Below the pieces are notes generated by a model that was given only the letters and a program-made list of their open reading frames with translations, did not search any database and was not told where the DNA came from. 64,000 bases of DNA from Lenzites betulinus (taxonomy: Eukaryota > Basidiomycota > Agaricomycetes > Polyporales > Polyporaceae): NCBI GenBank assembly GCA_022264855.1, contig JABYQU010000002.1, positions 806,001 to 870,000 on the forward strand. The letters are read 5' to 3'. The position numbers and the translations under genes were made by a program. Positions 1 through 11,329 of this stretch are shown in pieces (the first letter of the stretch is position 1; each line of letters begins with the position of its first letter).

Positions 1-1016
1 GCCGCTTCGACGGAACTAAACGACATGCCCAAATATCAATCGTGCTGGCACAAATCAGAACAGACGACATACCAGAACGTTCATGGGGCAAAACCCAGGT
101 CCTACAGTCTCCAACATGACGCATCCATTCTCTGAACTCCGGTGTGCATGGCGGATCGTTCGTTCCCTCAATGATGGTGAAGCCGCGCTTCCGGTACTTG
201 GCCATCCATCCCTCGTGAATCGGCCGGTTTTGAGTGGTGTCCTGACAGACAAGCATCTGGTGGTCGACGAAGGTAGCGTGGGGGAAAAGGGAGACGGCAT
301 GTTGGCCAGTGATATAGTTCATAACCCCAGCTATGAAATGCACTGTGAGTAGATAGCAGACGAACAGCGACTGACAGGGACTCACTAGAATGGAAATTCT
401 CGACAATGAACTGGACCGGGTCTTGGCTCACGACGATCAGCTGGATATGAGCACCATCCATACCTAGACTCTGATGGGCCTTATCCAAGGGTCGAACGAA
501 GTTGAACGTCGAAACTGTGCTGGCAGCGGCGTGACGCGATCCCGAATATCCCTCAAAGCCGCGACCTGCTGCCGATGCTAGCATGATGGCCGCCGCGTCG
601 AAGAAGATGTGCTTGTTTCCAGAGGGTTGATACACGAAGGCTTGCTGCTTCAGCCACCTACCCATTCGGAGTACACCGTGGTATGGGAGGTAGATATCCA
701 GATCGTTGCCGCGATATTCGTGACGTCCAAAGTGCTGTTGAGCCTCCGAGCCAGAGACTACGCCCTCGCAGAGGTCAAGCATCCTGAGGAAAGCGCCGAC
801 ATGGAAGAACCACCTCTCCAAGGACCGCTCGATGTTCCAGGCACGCGAGATGTATGATTCGACACCGAGAAACATGTTAGAGTTGACAGCGCGAAGACGC
901 ATAATGAGGTCGGGAGTCCAGGAGGAGAAGAAACGGTCGACCACGACATTAGGAGCTCCAAGGAGGAAGCGCTCAAAGACGCTTGTAGTGTCAACAGTTG
1001 CGACTGTAGTAGACAT
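1..1016 (-). CDS. Nucleotidyltransferase-like basidiomycete protein (3' end off window)
   Basis: A spliced minus-strand gene whose C-terminus runs off the left edge. I start it at the ATG at 1016, because the protein upstream of that in the same frame is unlike the rest. The first exon encodes a helix-rich region, then SGSEAQQHF followed about ten residues later by GNDLDIYLP. That G-S ... D-x-D pattern resembles the active-site core of nucleotidyltransferase-fold proteins and recurs in a large family of uncharacterised Agaricomycete proteins. An intron starting GTGAGT (about 354-395) joins ENFHS to MHFIAGVMNYITG in frame. A second GTATGT intron lies near 16-72, after which the frame stays open to position 1. 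The family is usually annotated as hypothetical; enzyme activity is inference from the motif alone. Gene reality is well supported by frame continuity across splices. Confidence 0.7.
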
Positions 1017-1712
1017 GATTACGGAAAACAATGCGCCTGAGTATGCAATGTATCGCTTTATATTGAACATCTCCCATCGCAAGCACAAGCAGACTGTGAG
1101 CTCGCCACCATCCAGTAGAGATATCTCTGGAGTGGGCGAACAGACATGTCACCCTACGGCGTAGGGTGTGTAGCAGACCGGGGTGCCGTTCATTCGGTGC
1201 AACTGGACTTACCAAACGCCACATGTCCACTCCGAGACTTTGGTTCAGCATCTGGCTTGGTGCTCGCTTACGACGCGACCAGCCGCGCGGCGTAGTGGCC
1301 TGCGACATCGTCAACGGAGCTCCATATCCACCGGGACGCACGACCGGGGAATTGCTAAGCAGTCCAAACGTCTGGGCATCACATTGTCAGCGCCATCCCA
1401 TCCTCAATGACAAACATACACGCCATGCTCCACTCTTCCGGCTCGCAGACCGACATCCTGACCATGGGGTCAGATCGCCACAATAGTACGACTTCTCGTC
1501 GTTTCGACTGACGGCGCCATGAGGTGATGAGTAAATGCTGCGTGCTGCGTAATGGGTGTACACTGATACCTTGTAGCATATGCTCACCGCTTCGGCGGGT
1601 TACAACAACTCGCGCAACATCAGAATACTACGTATGGACCGAGTGGGAGCAAGTCAAGAGGAAGAGTCTTTGTGTAGAGGCGCCCGTACGCTGATGCACG
1701 GAGGTCTGGGCG
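1017..1712. other. Intergenic, no gene seen
   Basis: About 700 bp between the 5' end of the first gene and the 3' end of the next minus-strand gene. Short overlapping frames on both strands show no conserved motif or intron logic. It probably holds the promoter of the nucleotidyltransferase-like gene. Confidence 0.5.
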
Positions 1713-1719
1713 CTAACTA

Positions 1720-3164
1720 CTAGTTTTGGACTGCGCAGCCTGCACATGTCTCGAGGACGTGCGCGCATGCGCATGTACGGGCACGAACGACGTGAGGAAC
1801 GCACCCGGTACCTGCTCCGTGTCCAGGGGGTTTGAACGCAGAGCACGACGGCGTGAGCGTGAGCGGCGCCGGCCGCCTGCGGTGCTGGGGCTCCTTTTGC
1901 TGCGCAGGGCGCAGAACAGCAGCGGTGGGCGATGCAGGCACGGGGAAGGCGTTGAGCAGGAACTCAAGCTTGCGCAGGTGCTTCCCCGTGCGGCATGTGC
2001 ACACGGCGAGCGCGAGGATGGACATGCCGGGCCAGCGCCGCACGCGCGCGCGCGCCCGAAATCCGCGAGGTTGTCGCGCTCAGCGCGCATCGCGTAGCGC
2101 GTCGACTCCTGGCCGGACACGCTCTCGCGGCGCACGTCGTCCACCGCTTGCTCCATGGCGCCGACGGACGCCTCGCGCGCGGGCTTTGTGGGCGAGCTGA
2201 AGCGCACCCAGCTGTTGTCGCCGCCCAGCAGGTGCGCGTACTCCCACTCCTCGTCCTGGTTACGCCAGAGAGCGCCGGCGCCATCGTGGTACACGTCGGA
2301 CACACCGACGAGGCGGCTATCGTGCTTGAGTTCGGTCGCATTGCCGGCTTTTGCTTGCGCCTGGGCGAACCGCCAAATGTAGTCCTCGAGCGAGCCACCG
2401 TCGGCGACTAGCGCGAGAGAGAGCTCCGTCGGAAGTGGCGGCAGGCGGAACCTTGCATACTTTGGCTTCTTCGACGAGCTCACTATCGCTGCGGCTTGCG
2501 CGCGGGATGTTTTGGACTTTGTGGGCACCTTCTTTGCCTGTATGAGGAGCGCGGGTAGTGGCGGTGGGGAACCGCGCATGGTGATAGACTTCGAGCGGAC
2601 GCGGTGGGCGTGTCTAAGGGCAGAGAGGCAGCGGAAGGACTGCAGGCCCTTCGTTTTGACGGGGATGGAGGGGGAGCATGGGGGGAGGCGCCGCCCGGCG
2701 GGCTCAGCGGCTGGCGGGTCTTGCTCGTGAAACGGTCGCAGCGGTGTCTCCGAGAGGTGCACGAAGACTGACGTGTATCCGACTGCGATGAGGTCGGTGT
2801 CCGCGAAGCTCGGGAACGACGACGAGTGAGGCGTTCCGAATACAGAGGGGCGCCGGGAGACAACGTACGGGGATCCGCCTGAGGAACGGCGCTCACTGGA
2901 GATGAACGAATGGCAGTGGGAAGAGCGGAGGACAGGTGAACCAGGGCTCACTGCGGCAACCCACGCCGTGATCACAAAGGTAGTAGCAGAATGGCGCATA
3001 GGGTCCAAAAGCGAACACGCGAGAAGCCTGTGGACCGAGGAAGATGAAAGCAGCTGGGTAAGACGTTTCCTCTGTGGCGGCGGGACTTTCGTCAACGCAC
3101 CTAGTGAGTGAGCGACATGGATCGTGGGCGAGCAAAGACGACTACAAGCGGTTGACTTGTACAT
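1720..3164 (-). CDS. Conserved basidiomycete protein of unknown function, apparently frameshifted
   Basis: A long minus-strand frame opens at 3164 and encodes a Ser/Pro/Arg-rich N-terminal half. A more ordered segment follows: RFRLPPLPTELSLAL, then a Gly/Asp-rich stretch with DVYHDGAGALWRNQDEEWEYAHLL. I associate this segment with a fungal family of unknown function. Near 2040-2060 a (GC)n run interrupts it. Downstream of that run the sensible protein (RRWPGMSILALAV, then LRKLEFLLNAFPVP) continues in another frame to a stop at 1720. Losing one GC unit would join the two frames. The exact start is uncertain because introns may lie in the Ser-rich N-terminal part. No function is claimed. Alternatives are a true pseudogene, a sequencing slip, or an unrecognised small intron. 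Confidence 0.5.
2040..2060. repeat. (GC)n dinucleotide run at the frame break
   Basis: A short alternating G/C run lies exactly where the coding signal of the surrounding minus-strand gene switches frame. Dinucleotide runs gain or lose units readily, so it is the likely site of the indel. Confidence 0.6.
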
Positions 3165-3247
3165 GACATCGCCAGAACCAAAGTTGCGATTGTTAGGGTT
3201 ATTGGAATCTTCAATGCAAGTCTACAAGTCATGACATATATGTACGG

Positions 3248-4392
3248 TCATTCGAAGTTGCCAGTACTACGGAGCAACCACGGCCATTCCTGCAAGTCAA
3301 TCGAGGCGTGGAGTACCCATGACATATCTGTGTTCGAACGCATCGCCATTGCCCTCCCAAAGATGATCTGGCGAAGTCGAGGTCTAACGCCACCAAGCGC
3401 ACCCACCATGGCCATTGCATTCTGCAGAATGTCCGTGTACAACCTCCGCCTGCCGCCGTGGTTCAAGCTGATGATGTCCAGTGATCCTAATAGGATATCC
3501 TCATTGGTGAGAATCTCCATGATGCCCTACAGCAGTATTAGTCACTGAGAAGCAAGAACATGACTCGAGCTGAACGCACCAGCAGGAAGGGAGCACCTAC
3601 TCTCGCAGGGCAGCGAATGGCCAAGTGGTGAAGGAAGGGGAACGTCGAGCCAATCCCTCGAATCACAGAGGGAAAGTCGGACTCGTGCGAATAAACACCC
3701 AACGAGAGTTTCGTCAACGTGTTGCGAGAGACAGGCGGCGAGTAGGGGAGCAGTGGAGCCAGATCCTTCAGAGGTACAGCATGATCAATCAACACTGACT
3801 TCAGAGGGTGTCGCTCCAAGACAGCCGCGACGAGGGCGAGCTTGGTCGAGCGCATGCTCTCCAGTCGGGGTAAGGAGCGTGGGGTGGACAGGCCCTGTTG
3901 GAGAGCATCCAGGATAGAGGTCGGAGGGGTGCGAAGGAGACCTCGCCGTCTCAGAAGGTCCATAGACAACTCAAGGGAGTCATCTGCGATATCGACCTGA
4001 AGATGCCGGAGGTTCGACGTGAAGCATAGGATAGTTACGAACATGGGAAGAGCGCGGAGATCGCCCACGGGATCGTAGGAGGCGTAGCAAATGGACCGAA
4101 TGAACTGCGGATAGAAATGGGAAGTGTTCGCCTTCGACGTCGCGTGTCGAAGAGAGCGCATGAGGGTGTTCAAAAGGCGAATAGGACGTTCCACCTCTGC
4201 GGGATCCGGATACAAGGCTGAAGGAAAGTCGAGCCGCAATGTGCGATACAGCAATGGGACAGTAATCCCGTATAGGCGTCTGCAGGTACAAAGCATAGCG
4301 CGCAAGTCACCCCGGCGGAGATACGGGGTGATGAAAAGCAGAATATCTTCGGGAATGTCGTTCCCCCGGAGAGTCGACGATGTCGGCGCCAT
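3248..4392 (-). CDS. F-box protein
   Basis: A two-exon gene: exon 1 is 4392-3601 and exon 2 is 3526-3248. They are joined by a 74-nt GTAGGT...TAG intron with a TGACTAAT branch site, giving about 356 residues. Residues 10-50 (NDIPEDILLFITPYLRRGD, then LRAMLCTCRRLYGITVPLLY) match the F-box pattern of a Leu/Pro-rich helix bundle that binds Skp1 in SCF ubiquitin ligases. The rest is Leu-rich with LRHLQVDIAD- and KSVLIDHAVPL-like repeats, as in irregular leucine-rich-repeat substrate-binding domains. Agaricomycetes carry hundreds of such F-box/LRR proteins, so the substrate cannot be guessed. The splice is phase 0 and restores one open frame to a TGA at 3248. The gene stands alone, with no obvious partner nearby. 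Confidence 0.8.
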
Positions 4393-6095
4393 CGTGGTCG
4401 GTCTGGTGAATATGTCAATGAGTGTATCTGCAGAATCGAACGACGAGCACCCACTTTAACGATCAGAATGCTAGTATGACTTGAACGGACTGGTGTCGAA
4501 AGCCTGACAGACCATCCTTTGTACTTTGACGATCCAACAGCGCAGTGCATGGTCCATTCAAGTTCGGACTATGCCGGGTGCCAGGGCTCATGACACCGGT
4601 GCACCGGAGGGCGGTACGGCGGGATCCCAGACCATGGATGAGGGAACGCACTTGTCCTTATGCGTGAGCCGAAGCGACTGGTCTTCACGCGGTGGGGCGT
4701 TGGTGGACGTCGTGAGGAAATGGCCGAGCTTGAGCGCTTGGCTTGGGCGGCCTGCAGGGCAATTGCGCAGTGCAATTCCCAAAATAGTAAATCGCCCAGA
4801 CCGTGAATCAGGCCGCCTACCAAACCCGTTCAACTCATGCGCGGCATGTTGGGCGAGTTGTCACTCCGGCCATCGTTACGAAGCACTCGCAGTACGGCTA
4901 TGGTCTCCACAGACTAACTGCGTACAGCCCATACTAACCAAAAGAGCACTTATTAAACGCGTAAGCGCGAGACGGAGTGTTCGACAATGCGAATACGTAC
5001 GGCAAGATGGTAAGAATACAATCATGCAGCTTGCACCCCGCCTTACACGACAGGTAATACGGCACTTAAGCCGTAACAGGTTTTGCGCATGCCCCACTAC
5101 CTCTGCTCATCGACGCTGCCCTACCCCCCACGCTTGCTTTTCTTCACGTCTTCAATGTCCGCCATATACGACAACACGTCTAGGTATGCTGAACAATATC
5201 ATGTCGTGTTCACGGTGCTAATAATCTATCGATAATCTCCTAGCACCTACCAGCATTTGTTCTTGAAGAACGTGCTCTATACGACGATTGCTAGAGGGGA
5301 CTCCGTCTCGAAGTGGGTGAAAGCGAACGTCGTGGTTGCTGAGACGCAGCCGCCGTGCTACGTTGGTCGTTCGCAGTGTACGTCGTACTCTGTCATACCG
5401 CCGTCCAACTAATGCACACTAAGCTGACGCTGTACCGTAGGGCACTTGTGTATATATCCGCCTATCAGCACTCTTCCCATATCTATCGACATGGTGTCGA
5501 GCTCATGGACCCTTCAATGGGAGGAGGTAACACTACTCTCCTCATACGTAACACGATGTTGCTCACCTCGTACTACAACAGAAAATATCTATGATCATCT
5601 ATCGTTCCGGAGGAAGTGAGGAGGATTCTATCCGGCACTGCGTTTATGTAGAGGATAGGTCTTCCTTTCTGCGCTTGGTGAGCCTCGCTACAAACGCTCG
5701 TGTCTTACAGTACATGCCATATTCCCTGGGGCCCTTAGCGGCTTTGTAGCATCTGTTCGCCGTACGCTGTACATAAAACGTATGCATGTACCCTCACCCA
5801 ATCACGATTCACTCAGACCGCTATTACTTGTGTCGACTTCGTACATGTTCAGGACACTTGCAGCTGAAACACGACCACATCCCACGGAGATTTAGAACGG
5901 CATAGAGGTTATGTTACGTTGGTGCTTACAATCTGAACCATACAGATCTATACGAAAGTATGACTCGAACATTTAGAGGATGATCTGGTTGAACATGACG
6001 TCTATTGCACGGTACTGCACGACTAAGATGAAGGTCTACATGATGATCACAACTCCAACTGAATCCACCTGTACGACCACGGCGTGAGTAGAGTA
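4393..6095. other. Gene-poor stretch
   Basis: About 1.7 kb upstream of the F-box gene. Frames up to 231 codons occur, but their composition is that of random sequence (Cys-, Arg- and Ser-rich, no motif). I see no repeat, tRNA or transposon signature. Confidence 0.5.
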
Positions 6096-6515
6096 CTAGT
6101 CGGAAAGTACACGCCTCACGAACCGTTCAATCAGCGAGTTAATCAACGAGACTTCGGGCTGCGTGATGTTGAGCGCACATCCACGCTCACGGAATCCGCG
6201 CTTGACAACAAGTATGTTGCCTACCCACGGCAATGCGAAGAGCTTCTGCACCGTTTTGTTGAGTTCTGCGGGTCTGCGCCTCCTTGCGCGTCGGGCGAGG
6301 ACGATCACGTCATACCCATTCTTCAACCAACAGTTCGTGCCGGGGAACGAGCGAATGGATGCGATGGTCTGCGGGCCTCCGAACCATTCATCAGTGTCAA
6401 GGTCCTCGGACCATGCACTACTCCCGCATGCAGGGTCGAAGCTTGCGCGAGAGGGCAAGAGGAGCATGCGCGGTCCGGAGGAATCCATCGGGTAGAGTAG
6501 GGCCTTCCGTGACAA
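6096..6515 (-). CDS. Possible conserved fragment of an Agaricomycete hypothetical protein
   Basis: A 139-codon minus-strand frame with protein-like composition. The best part is the C-terminal half (KLFALPWVGNILVVKRG, then ALNITQPEVSLINSLIERF). It has the amphipathic rhythm of the C-terminal domain seen in many uncharacterised mushroom proteins: a PW.GN.LV beta strand, an N-I-x-x-x-E segment and a closing helix. A GTGTAC donor inside the last codons could extend the gene beyond the apparent stop. No start, neighbour exon or function can be fixed. It could be a single surviving exon of a decayed gene. Confidence 0.35.
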   Translation of the reverse strand: MSRKALLYPMDSSGPRMLLLPSRASFDPACGSSAWSEDLDTDEWFGGPQTIASIRSFPGTNCWLKNGYDVIVLARRARRRRPAELNKTVQKLFALPWVGNILVVKRGFRERGCALNITQPEVSLINSLIERFVRRVLSD

Positions 6516-8650
6516 CTCGATAGCTCCCTAGAATCGCTTATCAGCCACAGCTTTTGACATCGAAACACGGCAGGATCATACAGCTTTGACAGCGAACTTC
6601 ACTTTGTTGTTGTGAAGAGTGAGCTTGGGATCACGTCGATACGCAGGAGGACGCCTGCAGGTCGGACGGGCGCGGGAGCGACGAACACGAGACTAATCTT
6701 CATTCAGTGATAAAGCCATCAGGCATACGTTAGCACGCACCATACGTGGAGACAGTGTTTGGCTAGAAGAACGTCGGGTATGGGTGCATATGGAAGGGTG
6801 TGCTAAACGCGGGGAGTAGGGAGCGTACTCTGGAGATTCCTTGCCTATATGGCCACGACTCCCTAGAGGTATGCAGAGGCCGTGACATCGATAGATATTT
6901 GCACATATACGCATACCACGTACCGCTGGAAACCGCTGTGGCGGAGATGTCGATCAACAACGATACCAGAGTCTCGGTTCTCACTCGAACCGATATTATG
7001 GTGGACGGGTGTGGATCGCGCTCCACAATGAATTCAACCCAGACGTATGGCACGCCCTTCCTTCGCGAGCGCAGTCTACTCCAGTACCCAATCCCTTGGA
7101 ACGCGCAGCATTCGCATGTGGAGTCAGCTTGACATGTGTGACCGGTCAGCAGTCGGACTAACGACGGTACCCGACGAACAGTCTGATACGCCGATCCATA
7201 CCCACTCACCGAGCAACACCTCCCCAACGTGCCCGCTGCTCTCACACTTATCCGTACCCAATCCGACCCATCCACAAGCCCAAATGCTCTGGCAGACTTT
7301 CTTTACCTGCGAAAGAGTTGAGTTCAGTCATGGGGATAGCCTGAATGGCTTTGGCGCCTTCCAGGAAGTGTGGAAACCTGCGAAGGTCATTGTCAGCGAG
7401 ATAACAGACAACAAGCGTACGTCGTTTAGCCAACCGCGACAACATCGACTTACGATGGGCCTAACAGGCTGGCTGATGGTTTCTCTTGAGCACGGCGCAC
7501 CCCCCGTGGTCTTTCGAGTAATCAACGATGCTTGGATGCTCTCATGTGATGAGGTACGCAGAGGTCCTCACCGAACGCACAAAGTCTGACAGCGCAATCG
7601 TTCTTAGAGGTCTCTAACCATGCTCATGAGGCGCGAAGATCCCGCATCCCCGATAGCTGTAGTCCACAAGCTACGCTTTGGCGTACCGCAGGACTTCTGG
7701 ATGTTTGTCGCCGCGATGTGCCAAGGTCGTGTTGTCGCAAGCGGAAACTTCGCGTTCGGGGGCTTCTCTCCATTGTACGGCAACGATGCCACCTTGTATG
7801 CATCCGCCGCTACTCAGAATGTCATGTAACTACTTCGCGCGCGTTCTGCACATATATCTATAATGCGTCGATTTCTGCCAGCAAACAATCCGTGTGTGCC
7901 GACGATCAGGTAGCATGAATGACTCACTGCCGCAAAAGGAACGACGAACCATGTACAACTACGAGGCAATGTTGACGCTATGTAGTATTGCAAAGGGCAA
8001 TGTTTAGTACATTCAAAGTGGACGGCGGCGTGTCCCTAATTACACTATCGTCTACCGGTCATGGAACATCGAATATTCAAGCTTTCGTCGCGGAGGGCGC
8101 TTATTCTCTCGTGGAGACCCATATACGGTCACTTTGCATTTGTTTGTCTCATACTCTCCGACTCCAAGTCTTTGCGCAGATCCAGGCTACTCAGCTCTCT
8201 CTCCCTTGCTCCGCTACATAGCTGATACAACGCCTCATATGGCGTAAACCCGAGTGCGAACGGACAATGTGTGATATATTCAGCTAACCTGAGCCGGGTT
8301 CTTTCATATCTGCGCGGGCCGGTAAGTATGAGAATAGTAACGGTGAGACGGTTAAATACTAACTCACCTCACACAGTTCCCGATAAGAATATGCGAGGTG
8401 CGCAGGCCTGCGAGAACGAGAGACAGAATTTTGGAAGTAAACGAATGCACACAGGGGTGGCTGTCGCTCGCGCACGCGCGCTCACGTGCATAGGTAGGTA
8501 AGAACTAATACTAGTAGTATAATATATTATCAAGGACCCGCACTTGACGCGCCTGCACGCACTTTGTAACATAGCGCCTCCGAATGCTGATGTGCATTTG
8601 TCTGCATTACCTGCAACATATATAGCATATTTCAAACTAATATAACTCAA
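6516..8650. other. Gene-poor stretch
   Basis: About 2.1 kb without a convincing gene. A minus-strand frame near 6990-7275 contains KGVPYVWVEFIVERDP followed by a plausible GTGAGA donor and might be an isolated exon, but nothing joins to it. Composition becomes AT-richer toward the right end. Confidence 0.4.
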
Positions 8651-8719
8651 GCGACGTTGTTCAACGGTACCTTCACTACTGTCAATTTATGGCTCTATGT
8701 CTGGTAACCTCTAATACAG

Positions 8720-9438
8720 TTACAACTCATGGACAAAGTAGTTGTAAACAAAGCAGTAATCAGATGGTTGGAAATCAACAAACATCGCCTTATCACCATC
8801 ATCTCCTGTTTTCATTTTTCCAACAACAACATCCCCAAACCATGCAGGTTCGCCGTGTGTTGAAATCCCCGCGATTAACTTGTTTCGACAGATCTTATAC
8901 TCTCCCGACATTGTGGCATCGTCCTTTATTCCGATGATGACAAATTTTGATCCCAGGCTTGTAGCCATGCCTTGCAGTCTGTCAAAGTGCTGAGAATATA
9001 TTGTCAGGACATATATGAGGGTAAAGCACTCGACGTAACGGTAAAAGCGCTTATATCTAACAAGACTGTTATGACACAGGTTAAAACATGTCAAACCTTT
9101 GCCATAAACAGTCTTGTTGTACTTTATAATCCAATATGATGTTTGAGGTTTCAACGCACCTTTCTCAGCAGCAGCCCTTTCTCGCAAGCCTCCGTGTATC
9201 TCGGTATCAGGGCAAAAACCTCCAGATGTTCTGCTGAGTTCCGTTGACAAACAGATGCAGTGCAGATTGTTGGGATAGGACCATTTTGGCGAAAAACCAG
9301 CACTTGGATTGGACGACTGATTCTCAGAGAAACATTAATATAAACAGGACATCTACAAAGCGGCATGAAACATACCTGCACTGCATGCTGCTGTGTGGAT
9401 TTAAGATGTATAAGAGAATGTTTGTGACACGTCAGCAC
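8720..9438 (-). CDS. Hypothetical spliced gene in the AT-rich island
   Basis: The 3' exon is convincing: it encodes HFDRLQGMATSLGSKFVIIGI, then DDATMSGEYKICRNKL and STHGEPAWFGDVVVGK, ending at 8720. It follows an excellent acceptor (TTCTCAG with a CTGAC branch point). Upstream there are two possible joins. The first is a strong GTGCGT donor at about 9161, giving LIPRYTEACEKGLLLRK-HFDRL. The second is a weaker GTTAGA donor that continues the frame containing SGGFCPDTEIHGG. An earlier exon with an ATG at 9438 and a GTATGT donor is plausible. I do not recognise the family. The GEPAWFGDV segment looks like part of a folded, possibly nucleic-acid- or transposon-associated domain, but that is a guess. 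Confidence 0.5.
9059..9118. repeat. Imperfect inverted repeat
   Basis: AACAAGACTGTTATG (9059-9073) pairs with CATAAACAGTCTTGTT (9103-9118), leaving one bulged A and a loop of about 29 nt. It falls within or next to an intron of the gene at 8720-9438. Confidence 0.7.
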
Positions 9439-9539
9439 TTTGCCACTTTATATGGAATAATATAACAACTTATACTCCCACATTAACCAAATTTACCAAA
9501 CAATTATGCATTCTGACAATATATTGTGAACAACGTCTG

Positions 9540-9932
9540 CTACAGTTCGATCAACCCATCTCGCATCTCCACCATATCAAACCAATCCATAAATCTATCT
9601 GCCATCTGGCGATGTTCATCTGCCTGAGCCCACATTTTATACACCCCCGCAACCTCCAAACCCTCTCCCACGATTTCGACATCTTCACTCACTGACACCT
9701 CCACCGAGTGGGCCAAGCAGATCTTCAGTGTGTGATAGATCATGTTCTTGACACAGATAATCTGCATAGAAGGGAGAGTGTCTATGCAAAGAGCACTTAG
9801 AAAAGAGGTCCGTAATGAGCAAATAACTTCACCTGTACATTGATTGACACACGGATCTGGGATATAAATGGTCCAGAATGAATCGTTGTGAACATAGCTA
9901 CAAATAGAGTGAGCAGATGTTATCATAATCAT
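9540..9932 (-). CDS. Hypothetical protein exon(s) in the AT-rich island
   Basis: A 130-codon minus-strand frame. Its last 85 residues have protein-like composition: a hydrophobic helix (KNMIYHTLKICLAHS), an acidic beta-like stretch (EVSVSEDVEIVGEGLEV) and a charged amphipathic C-terminus (MADRFMDWFDMVEMRDGL). The first third is Cys/Ser-rich and probably includes intron sequence, because a pyrimidine-rich acceptor ending TATGCAG precedes the codons for IICVKN. No family is recognised. It lies upstream of, and in the same orientation as, the gene at 8720-9438, separated by a stop codon. Confidence 0.35.
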   Translation of the reverse strand: MIMITSAHSICSYVHNDSFWTIYIPDPCVNQCTGEVICSLRTSFLSALCIDTLPSMQIICVKNMIYHTLKICLAHSVEVSVSEDVEIVGEGLEVAGVYKMWAQADEHRQMADRFMDWFDMVEMRDGLIEL

Positions 9933-10197
9933 ATATGTGTTGGCTTACAAAAATATGGATGCCTCTGGCAAGCGTTCCATTCTCAGCGGAACAAGAGAGG
10001 TCATTGTATATGAGTGGTGGGACAGACCAGCGTTACAAAGTGCATCAGTGATGCAACATTGCACCTATATATTCCCTGGTGAGAGTAAACAAATAACAAT
10101 AACCATGGAACATATAAGCGAGATTCATGATCAGGCTTCTAACGCTCACGAACAAATGTTTCCCAGCTGTCATTCAATGGATGCAAGCAAGTTCATG

Positions 10198-10233
10198 GTG
10201 GTGTAGTGGCAATTTGGATTGCCACTACACCAC
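10198..10233. repeat. Perfect 15-bp hairpin
   Basis: Arm 10198-10212 and arm 10219-10233 are exact reverse complements with a 6-nt loop (TTTGGA). It lies at the right side of the AT-rich island. It could mark an element end, a transcription stop or a cruciform. Confidence 0.85.
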
Positions 10234-10469
10234 TCTGATCTACTTATATACTACCCATGATCTAAATCACAGCCTGCGATCGAACGGTATGGCAATACAT
10301 TGATCTGAAACATGACTGCACTATATCTTATCTAGTTGCATCGCTTTCCCCTTTAACGATACCCTTTTACCTCGAGAGCATAGATATACCTATGGGACGA
10401 CCCGAACACCATGGCAATGGACTGGCCGATAGTTACAGACAAGCCCATAGCGACGACAACTACGTACTA

Positions 10470-11095
10470 TAGTAAGCGCATGGCAATAGCGCGCGACGAA
10501 CAGAGCATAGCGCTCAGCAGAGATAGTATAGCGCCCAGCGGGTAGCGCATAACGCCGGGAACCATTACATAACGGGGGGCATGTAGTGCGCGGCGCGGAG
10601 AGCATAGCGCCCGTGGAGAACCGGGGCAGGCAAGGAATGTGCGGCGAAAAGTGAACGGCGCGCAGCGGGGAGAGCACAGCGCTCGGGGAAAACATAGCGC
10701 CCGGAGAGAGCCGGGAGTGAGTGGTGCGCGGCGGAAAGTGAGCGCCGCGCACGGCGAAGAGCAGCGCGCAGCGGGGAGAACATAGCGCTCGGGGAGGACA
10801 TAGCGCTCGGTGGAAACATAGCGCTCGGGGAGGATCAGGAGCAAATAGTGCCCAGCGGGGAGTGAGCTGCGCGCGGGGACAACAAAGCGCGCGGGGAGAA
10901 CATAGCGCTCGGTGGGAACCGGGAGTGAGTAGTGCGCGGCGGAAAGTGAGCGGCGCGCACGGCGGAGAGCGGCGCGCAGCGGGGAGAACATAGCACTCGG
11001 GGAGAACCAGGGGCAGGAAGTGCGCGGCGGGGAGTGAGCGGCGCTCACGGCGGGGAGTGAACTGCGCGCAGCGAGCAGAACATACCAGGGAGTGA
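10470..11095. repeat. Degenerate GC-rich minisatellite
   Basis: About 600 bp of imperfect tandem copies of units such as GGGGAGAACATAGCGCTCGG and GTGAGCGGCGCGCACGGCGG, arranged in a higher-order pattern. The long minus-strand frames over it are Arg/Ala/Pro-rich repeat translations and not genes. Confidence 0.85.
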
Positions 11096-11239
11096 CGTTG
11101 AAGCATTACGAGGTTGATACCACCCAGGGGCGAGAGAACATACTACCTGATGGAGTGAGTAACAAACAATGCGAGTCAGGGAAAGGTCGGCGAGAAAAGG
11201 CGAGAATGACGACGAAAGCGGACGACGACGACGAAAGCG

Positions 11240-11320
11240 GAGGACAGCGAGGAAAGCGGAGGACAGCGAGGAAAGCGGAGGACAGCGAGGAAAGCGGAGG
11301 ACGGCGGGGAGAGGGGATGG
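11240..11320. repeat. 19-bp tandem repeat
   Basis: AAAGCGGAGGACAGCGAGG is repeated head to tail about three and a half times, almost without change. A degenerate GACGACGA run precedes it. The regularity suggests recent expansion. Confidence 0.9.
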
Positions 11321-11329
11321 GACTTACCG

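Larger units (their letters stand above)
8650..10330. other. AT-rich island, possible inserted element
   Basis: This 1.7-kb block is visibly richer in A and T than the sequence on either side. It contains two minus-strand coding candidates that match nothing nearby, an imperfect inverted repeat (9059-9118) and a perfect 15-bp hairpin at 10198-10233. Together this suggests inserted DNA with its own base composition. I could not find terminal inverted repeats or target-site duplications by eye, so the class of element is open. Confidence 0.4.

Noticed and set aside
6763..7275. 170-codon minus-strand frame with VPYVWVEFIVERDP
   Set aside because: One exon-like patch only; no upstream or downstream exon joins in frame and no family is recognised.
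10390..11106. 238-codon and 193-codon minus-strand frames
   Set aside because: They are translations of the GC-rich minisatellite; composition and periodicity follow the DNA repeat, and no codon-level signal is seen.
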